From JADJSS01 sp046329815 (GTDB lineage Bacteria; Bacteroidota; Bacteroidia; Chitinophagales; JADIYW01): DNA of 64,000 nucleotides. The DNA lies in assembly GCA_046329815.1 (NCBI GenBank), contig JAXLTY010000001.1, positions 248,001-312,000 on the forward strand, written 5' to 3'. Within the stretch, counting starts at the first letter, position 1. The number at the start of each line of letters is the position of its first letter. Positions 58,612-64,000 of this stretch are shown piece by piece. The notes beneath the pieces were generated by a model, which had not been told where the DNA came from, searched no databases, and worked only from the letters and a program-made list of their open reading frames with translations. The translations under genes were made by a program, and so were the position numbers.

Positions 58612-58624
58612 TAGATTAGTATTC

Positions 58625-59116
58625 ATGAAAAAAGTAACTGCTTGTTTTCTTATCTTTTTTGCTGTTGTGTTTACTGCATTGGCAAAAGAAAACAAGTCAA
58701 TTCTATTTCCAAAATTTTCTTTATTGAAAATGGACAGCACCAGCTTTCTGACCAATAAAGATATCAAAGACAGTACCAATACCGTTTTTATCAACTTCTC
58801 ACCTACCTGCGATCATTGCCAGCGCACGATCAGAAGCATTTTAGATAATATTGCGCTTTTCAAAAACACACAATTTGTGTTGAGTTCGTTTGATGAATTT
58901 CCGGTTGTCCAAAAGTTCTATTTCGATTATGCGCTCAATTCTTTTCCAACTGTTTTCATTGGCCAGGAATATGATTTTACACTGACAAAACAATTGCAGT
59001 TTTCCAGTTTTCCGTGTTTAGTAATTTTTGATGCGAACAAACATTGGATCAAAAAGATCGAACAGGAAACTACTGCTAAAACGCTGTTGAAAGTATTGAA
59101 GATAAAAGCGAAATAA
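58625..59116 (+). CDS. Exported thioredoxin-like protein
   Basis: A 163-residue protein with a signal peptide (KKVTACFLIFFAVVFTALA). The thioredoxin-fold domain has the redox pair FSPTCDHCQ (Cys62, Cys65) and the cis-Pro segment FSSFPCLVIFD. It resembles TlpA/ResA-like or AhpC-like periplasmic thiol-disulfide proteins. An in-frame ATG 26 codons upstream exists but would place the promoter box inside the gene and spoil the signal peptide. It is followed after 20 bases by the glycosidase gene, probably in one operon. Confidence 0.85.
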   Translation: MKKVTACFLIFFAVVFTALAKENKSILFPKFSLLKMDSTSFLTNKDIKDSTNTVFINFSPTCDHCQRTIRSILDNIALFKNTQFVLSSFDEFPVVQKFYFDYALNSFPTVFIGQEYDFTLTKQLQFSSFPCLVIFDANKHWIKKIEQETTAKTLLKVLKIKAK

Positions 59117-59136
59117 TTTTATAATGCATTCATTAG

Positions 59137-59865
59137 ATGTCAATCAATAAACGCATATTATTTTCTATTATAGCTGTTGCCAGTTGCATTTTATTTTTTG
59201 CTTTTTCTACAACAACCAGCTCAAACGCTGATTTTATTACCTATGAAGTTGATTTGCAAAAACAAGACCTAAAACTATATTGGAAAGATGAAAACAATGT
59301 TGCTTTTAAAAGCATTTTGAATCTGAAAAATCATCTGGAAAAGAAGCAAAAGAAATTACTTTTTGCCATGAATGCAGGCATGTACAAACCTGATTATTCG
59401 CCGCAAGGTTTATTTATACAGGAACAGAAAACGCTCCAATCAATAGACACAAATTCTGCAAGCGGAAACTTTTACTGGAAACCGAACGGTGTTTTTTACG
59501 TTACTACAAATCATAAAGCAATGGTTTGTAAAACAGAAAACTTCAAATCAATTACAACTGTAAAATATGCCACTCAATCAGGACCAATGCTGGTGATTGA
59601 TGGCAATATCCATCCTGAATTTAAACAAGGTTCCACGAAATTAAATATCAGAAATGGTGTTGGAATTTTACCAAATGGAAATCCTGTTTTTGTAATGTCG
59701 AAACAGGAAATCAACTTTTATGATTTCGCCAATTATTTTAAAACGCTAGGTTGTAAAAATGCGTTGTATTTAGATGGTTTTGTTTCACGCACTTATTTGC
59801 CAGAAAAAAACTGGATTCAAACCGATGGAAATTTTGGTGTTATCATTGGCGTTTGTAAAAAATAA
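59137..59865 (+). CDS. Phosphodiester glycosidase (NAGPA) domain protein
   Basis: A 242-residue protein with an N-terminal signal anchor (ILFSIIAVASCILFFAFS) and a domain of the PF09992 phosphodiester glycosidase family: LLFAMNAGMYKPDYSPQGLF, TQSGPMLVIDGNIHPEFKQG, RNGVGILPNGNPVFVMSK, NALYLDGFVSRTYLP. The family includes the human mannose-6-phosphate uncovering enzyme and bacterial exopolysaccharide-related proteins. It may act on envelope polymers in the periplasm. It follows the thioredoxin-like gene closely. Confidence 0.88.
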   Translation: MSINKRILFSIIAVASCILFFAFSTTTSSNADFITYEVDLQKQDLKLYWKDENNVAFKSILNLKNHLEKKQKKLLFAMNAGMYKPDYSPQGLFIQEQKTLQSIDTNSASGNFYWKPNGVFYVTTNHKAMVCKTENFKSITTVKYATQSGPMLVIDGNIHPEFKQGSTKLNIRNGVGILPNGNPVFVMSKQEINFYDFANYFKTLGCKNALYLDGFVSRTYLPEKNWIQTDGNFGVIIGVCKK

Positions 59866-59875
59866 TTTTCTGCAA

Positions 59876-61189
59876 TTATTTAATCAAATCGTTGCTTAAT
59901 CTTTTTAATTCTATTTCCGCAATCTTGGCAGTGTAACGCGCCAAGATAACATTGTATAATGCATCTTCGTAACTGCTTTGCGCCGTTTTAATATCTAAAG
60001 AAGTGGTTTGATTGAGACGAAAACGTTCTAATGTAATGGTCATGTTTTCCTGCGCGATTTTTACATTATCTTCATTCAGTTGCAATGCTTTTTTTGCATA
60101 CTCAAAATTGCGATATGCAGTTAAGATTTTTGAATTTAAATCTTGCTTTATCTTATCAACCTGAATTTGCTGTGTAGCAATATTTACAGCAGATGCTTCC
60201 AATTGTTTTTTAATCGCGCCACCATTATATATTGGTATCACAGCATTAACGCCGATGGTTGGTCCATACGAACGATTAACCAACTGCAAACCGGCTTTGC
60301 TGTTATTTTGAGAAAACACGTAACCGGTACTGAAATTGATAGAAGGCAAACGCTGTGAATTTATTTCTTTATGTTGCAACTTTGCAATATCAATATTTGT
60401 AAGCGCAGCTTTAATAGAGAAATTTTGTTGTACCGCAGTATCTTTTAAATTTTGCAAAACAGGAATATAATTCACTTCTATTGTATCGATCACATCAAAG
60501 TCAAACGATGCGTCTCTGCCTAAAATCTGATTCAACGCAATCTTTGATTGCTGTATGGTTGTTTCTTGTTTTAAAATATTGATCTGCTGTGTAGATAAAT
60601 CTACTTTTGCCTGCAATAGTGGTGTTTTATCATTATAACCAACATCAAACTTTTTCTGTGACAAGACAACACGTTCGTTAGAAATTTTTGAAGACTCATT
60701 CAATGCTTTAAGCTGTTGTTTTTGTTGCACAATTGCATAGTATGCAGTCAACACACTTGCCATTGTATTTTGGATTTGGTTTTTTAATTGTATTTCGCCT
60801 AATGATTGCAGCGCTTTTAATCTGTCTTTGGTAGCAAACATTTTTAAACCATCAAAAACAGTCCAGTTCAAATTCAAACCGGCATTAAAATTATTTACTG
60901 GCACCCAGTTTTTATTAGTAACCGTTCCTGTACTTAATTCCTGATGAATATTACTTAAATTGAAAACTTCGCCGGTTGTAACATTTATTTTAGGAAGCAT
61001 ACCAGATGCGCCTTTATTATTATTGATTCTCGCGATGTCAGCATCGTTCTTTGCAATCACAATATCAAAATTTTTGCTGACAGCCAAAGCTACTGCATCT
61101 TCAGGTGTCAGTAGTTCTTGTGCTTTTGCAGAAGTACAAGTGATAGTAAAAATGAAAGTGAAAAAAATTATTTTAAAAGTTTTGCTCAT
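59876..61189 (-). CDS. TolC-family outer-membrane efflux protein
   Basis: A 437-residue outer-membrane channel with a signal peptide (KIIFFTFIFTITCTSAKA). Two tandem OEP domains of long coiled-coil helices and short beta strands are seen: LTPEDAVALAVSKNFDIVIAKNDADIARIN in the first half and FSIKAALTNIDIAKLQHKEI with TSLDIKTAQSSYEDALYNVI in the second. It forms the trimeric exit duct of an RND pump; the pump gene lies 83 bases upstream on the same strand. The length is usual for TolC homologues. Confidence 0.93.
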   Translation of the reverse strand: MSKTFKIIFFTFIFTITCTSAKAQELLTPEDAVALAVSKNFDIVIAKNDADIARINNNKGASGMLPKINVTTGEVFNLSNIHQELSTGTVTNKNWVPVNNFNAGLNLNWTVFDGLKMFATKDRLKALQSLGEIQLKNQIQNTMASVLTAYYAIVQQKQQLKALNESSKISNERVVLSQKKFDVGYNDKTPLLQAKVDLSTQQINILKQETTIQQSKIALNQILGRDASFDFDVIDTIEVNYIPVLQNLKDTAVQQNFSIKAALTNIDIAKLQHKEINSQRLPSINFSTGYVFSQNNSKAGLQLVNRSYGPTIGVNAVIPIYNGGAIKKQLEASAVNIATQQIQVDKIKQDLNSKILTAYRNFEYAKKALQLNEDNVKIAQENMTITLERFRLNQTTSLDIKTAQSSYEDALYNVILARYTAKIAEIELKRLSNDLIK

Positions 61190-61272
61190 AATTATTTTTT
61201 TGAAATAGACAGAGTTATAGTTTTATATAAAATCAAAAATTGTCAATCATTAATCGTTAATTGTCAATCACT

Positions 61273-64000
61273 TTATTCTTCTATTTTAGGTTTTGTTCTT
61301 GACATGAATACATACATCGCAGGAATTACAAATAACGTTAACAACAACGAAAACATAATTCCGCCAATGATTACAATTCCTAATGAAATACGGCTGGTTG
61401 AACCGGCGCCAAACGCTACTGCAATCGGCACCGCACCTAACGCCATCGCTAAACTTGTCATTAAGATTGGACGCAAACGCATGGCTGCCGCATAAGTTGC
61501 CGCTTCAATTTTACTCATACCTTCTTTCCTGTTGTGATTCGCAAACTCTACGATTAGAATTCCATTCTTGGTTACCAAACCAATCAACATGATCATACCG
61601 ATCTGGCTGAAAATATTGAGTGTCTGACCGAAGATCCAAAGCGATAACAAAGCGCCTGCTAATGCTAACGGAACTGTTATCATGATGATCAATGGATCGA
61701 TGAAACTTTCAAACTGTGCTGCCAAAACTAAAAAGATCAATACTAATGCCAACACTAATGCGTACATAGTATTCGAAGAGCTTTCTGCAAAGTCGCGCGA
61801 AGAACCAGCCAATGCAGTAGAGAACGATTCATCCAATGTTTTTTTTGCGATGCGTTCCATTTCAGCGATACCATCACCGATAGTTTTTCCAGGCGCTAAA
61901 CCAGATGAAACCGTTGCTGATTTATATCTGTCATAATGATAGCGTTGTGGTGGTTTTGCTAATTCTTCTGTAGTAATTAAGTTATCGAGTGAAATCAATT
62001 TTCCTGTATTGTTGCGAACGTATATATTTCTAAGGTCTTCCGGCTTATTGCGTTCGTCATACATATTCTGTCCGATGATCTGATACTGTTTTCCGTTCAT
62101 CAAAAAATAACCGAATCTTCTGCCACTCATAGAAAACTGCAATGTTTGTGCAATATCCTGAACAGAAACACCTAACGACTGCGCTTTATCTTTATCAATC
62201 ACGATTTCTACTTCCGGTTTGTTAAATTTAAGATTCACATCATATCCAACAAATACAGGGCTTTTCGACACTTCTTCCATAAATTTAGGAACAGTAGATT
62301 TTAATTTTTCAAAATCGAAATTTTTGAGTACAAACTGAACAGGCATACCAAATTTTGCAGCACCTACAGAAATCGTTTGTTCCTGAATGACAAATGCTTT
62401 TCCTAAATTAAACTTAGAAAAATTCTTTCCTAAATATTGTGCAACATCGTCTTGTGTTTTTGTTCGTACGTTTTTTTCTTTTAAACGAATACGCATAAAC
62501 GCTGTATTTGCTGCACCTGAACCTGTAAAACCTGGCGAAGTCACACTCAATGCGATGCGTTGTTCAGGCACTGAATCTATTACGAATTGCGTAACTCTGT
62601 CCACATAATTTTGCATGGCAGTATAAGAAGTTCCTTCCGGCGCCGTAATAGACACGCGGAATGCGCCTCTGTCTTCCATTGGTGCTAATTCTGACTGCAA
62701 ATTTTTTCCAATGAAGTAAATCATAGCAAAGCATAATGCTATAATGATAAAAGAAACGCCGCGAATTTTCATGAACGAAGTCAGTGTTTCTTTATAACCA
62801 TCATCCATGCTTTTGAAAAATGGTTCTGACTTATCATAAAACCATGAATTCGTATGTACTTTTTTTCCTAATAAAACATTTAAAACCGGTGTTAAAGTAA
62901 GTGATACTAAAGCTGAAATTAAAACCGCGCCAGCAACTACAATTCCAAATTCTTTAAATAAACTGCCAACAAATCCCTGCATGAAAACAATTGGTAAGAA
63001 TACAATCGCTAATGTGATAGAAGTAGAAACAACTGCAAAAAATATTTCTTCCGAACCTTCGCGCGCTGCTTGCATTTTTGGCATTCCGAGTTCAATTTTC
63101 TTAAAGATATTTTCGGTTACAACAATACCATCATCAACAACTAAACCTGTAGCTAATACAATAGCTAACAAAGTCAACACATTAATGGTAAAACCAAAAA
63201 TATACATAATAAAGAAAGCGCCAATTAACGAAACAGGAATATCCAACAAAGGACGCAGAGCAATTACCCAATCTCTGAAGAATAAGTAAATAATAATTAC
63301 TACCAATAAAATAGAAATCAGTAATGTTTCTTTTACTTCAGAAATTGAATTTTTCACAAAGACTGTATTATCTAATGCGATGTTGAGTTTAATGTCTTTT
63401 GGAACTTCTTTTTTAATATCTTCCAAACGCTTATAAAACTCATTCGAAATCTCCACGTAGTTAGCGCCTGGTTGCGGAACAAGTGCTAAAGCAACCATTG
63501 CTTCTCCGCTTTCTTTCAAACTTGTTTCAAAATTTTCCGTTCCTAAAACAGCATAACCAATATCTTTTAAACGAACTGTTTTTCCGTCAATGTCTTTGAT
63601 AATAAGGTTATTGAATTCTTCTTCAGTATTGATTCTTCCAAGTGTATTAACATTTAACTCTGTATTTTTTCCGGCAATTTTTCCGGATGGCAATTCAACG
63701 TTTGCTTTATCTAACGCATTTTGAACATCAATTGCTGTCAACTGATAAGCGGCCAGTTTTTGCGGATCGAACCACAAACGCATTGCATAGTTTTTCTGAC
63801 CCCAAATCTGAATAGAACTTACACCAGGAATTGTTTGTAAACGTTGCTGTAAAACATTTACTGCGTAGTCTGTTAACTGCAACACATTCTTGTCTTCACT
63901 CTGTACAGTCATGGAAAGAATTGCATCGGAATTCGCATCTGCTTTAGAAACGACAGGCGCTGCATCAATATCTTGCGGCAATAAACGCAACGCTTGTGAA
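61273..64000 (-). CDS. RND efflux pump permease, HAE1 (AcrB-like) family, N-terminus outside window
   Basis: The frame stays open to base 64000, so the N-terminal part (roughly 120-140 residues, first membrane helix and part of the porter domain) is missing. About 909 residues remain. Seen: the porter-domain region PGVSSIQIWGQKNYAMRLWF, the proton-relay helix LAIVLATGLVVDDGIVVTEN with its Asp pair, FVGSLFKEFGIVVAGAVLIS, and the C-terminal membrane bundle (RLRPILMTSLAMALGAVPIA). It should be the inner-membrane engine of a tripartite multidrug pump, with the membrane-fusion protein expected upstream, off the window, and TolC downstream. AcrB-type catalytic Asp residues are intact. Confidence 0.94.
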   Translation of the reverse strand, partial: SQALRLLPQDIDAAPVVSKADANSDAILSMTVQSEDKNVLQLTDYAVNVLQQRLQTIPGVSSIQIWGQKNYAMRLWFDPQKLAAYQLTAIDVQNALDKANVELPSGKIAGKNTELNVNTLGRINTEEEFNNLIIKDIDGKTVRLKDIGYAVLGTENFETSLKESGEAMVALALVPQPGANYVEISNEFYKRLEDIKKEVPKDIKLNIALDNTVFVKNSISEVKETLLISILLVVIIIYLFFRDWVIALRPLLDIPVSLIGAFFIMYIFGFTINVLTLLAIVLATGLVVDDGIVVTENIFKKIELGMPKMQAAREGSEEIFFAVVSTSITLAIVFLPIVFMQGFVGSLFKEFGIVVAGAVLISALVSLTLTPVLNVLLGKKVHTNSWFYDKSEPFFKSMDDGYKETLTSFMKIRGVSFIIIALCFAMIYFIGKNLQSELAPMEDRGAFRVSITAPEGTSYTAMQNYVDRVTQFVIDSVPEQRIALSVTSPGFTGSGAANTAFMRIRLKEKNVRTKTQDDVAQYLGKNFSKFNLGKAFVIQEQTISVGAAKFGMPVQFVLKNFDFEKLKSTVPKFMEEVSKSPVFVGYDVNLKFNKPEVEIVIDKDKAQSLGVSVQDIAQTLQFSMSGRRFGYFLMNGKQYQIIGQNMYDERNKPEDLRNIYVRNNTGKLISLDNLITTEELAKPPQRYHYDRYKSATVSSGLAPGKTIGDGIAEMERIAKKTLDESFSTALAGSSRDFAESSSNTMYALVLALVLIFLVLAAQFESFIDPLIIMITVPLALAGALLSLWIFGQTLNIFSQIGMIMLIGLVTKNGILIVEFANHNRKEGMSKIEAATYAAAMRLRPILMTSLAMALGAVPIAVAFGAGSTSRISLGIVIIGGIMFSLLLTLFVIPAMYVFMSRTKPKIEE

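Noticed and set aside
58547..58624. 26-codon N-terminal extension of the thioredoxin-like protein
   Set aside because: It begins within a dispersed repeat element and spans a promoter box; the ATG at 58625 begins a normal signal peptide.
1..64000. Avoidance of ATGCAT as a sign of an active ATGCAT restriction system
   Set aside because: At least eight ATGCAT sites were noticed in passing (for example near 864, 6043, 6378, 8198, 9594, 9987 and 35814), so there is no clear depletion; an active methylase would protect them in any case.
1..64000. tRNA, rRNA, riboswitch or other structured RNA genes
   Set aside because: No tRNA-like T-loop/acceptor patterns or known riboswitch cores were recognised by reading; a covariance search would be needed to exclude small RNAs.

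Overview
This 64-kb window is AT-rich chromosomal DNA from a member of the Bacteroidota. The evidence is four large secreted proteins that end in type IX secretion (T9SS) type A sorting domains, promoters of the TTTG/TAnnTTTG type, very weak or absent Shine-Dalgarno sequences (several genes sit almost directly on their promoter), and typical Bacteroidota families (ORF6N proteins, four-helix-bundle S23 protein, CxxxY-type CcmE, HisIE fusion, DUF2520, MutS2). No rRNA, tRNA, CRISPR array, IS transposase or prophage was seen. Genus cannot be fixed from the sequence.

Layout. 1-2.4 kb: 3' part of an M16 peptidase gene with its terminator. 2.4-5.0 kb: a type II restriction-modification pair (endonuclease plus YhdJ-like adenine methyltransferase) beside a MarR regulator; a C-terminal MarR remnant on the far side marks a likely insertion junction. 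5.0-7.0 kb: a Phs1/HACD-type 3-hydroxyacyl-CoA dehydratase next to a two-domain FabG4-like ketoreductase. 7.1-11.8 kb: an outer-membrane protein and two paralogous T9SS esterases. 11.9-18 kb: a Ppm1/TcmP-type methyltransferase overlapping a penicillin-acylase-family protein, then proB and proA split by an ORF6N gene. 18-24.7 kb: DUF985 protein, rRNA m5C methyltransferase, hisIE, ABC exporter, and unfused MnmC halves. 24.7-30 kb: a giant T9SS subtilase. 30-33.6 kb: transglutaminase / alpha-E / circularly permuted ATP-grasp cluster. 33.7-38.6 kb: mutS2 and a TetR-thiolase-thioesterase operon. 38.6-45.7 kb: DUF2520 protein, ccmF, ccmE, folE, a second ORF6N gene, a short SSB, a hydrolase and a glutathione peroxidase lipoprotein. 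45.9-49.6 kb: an atypical response regulator, a lipoprotein, a Tat-exported GMC oxidoreductase and a small membrane protein. 49.9-58.4 kb: the translation genes thrS, infC, rpmI and rplT, with foreign genes wedged between them. 58.5-64 kb: a thioredoxin-like protein, a phosphodiester glycosidase, TolC and an RND pump (cut by the window end).

Functional links. The dehydratase/FabG pair and the TetR-controlled thiolase/thioesterase operon look like parts of an acyl-CoA chain-processing cycle. ccmE and ccmF serve cytochrome c maturation. proBA and hisIE belong to proline and histidine synthesis. The RND and TolC genes form one efflux operon.

The most unusual signals are: a family of near-perfect palindromes that lies inside both ORF6N genes in one conserved reading frame, and once outside them; a conserved block upstream of both ORF6N loci; a response regulator with Glu in place of the phospho-acceptor Asp; a eukaryotic-type acyl-CoA dehydratase; a four-helix-bundle gene between inverted repeats in the thrS-infC operon; and several families of non-coding repeats (a 209-bp MITE-like element, GTTATAA palindromes, a 44-bp palindrome-bearing tandem repeat before thrS).
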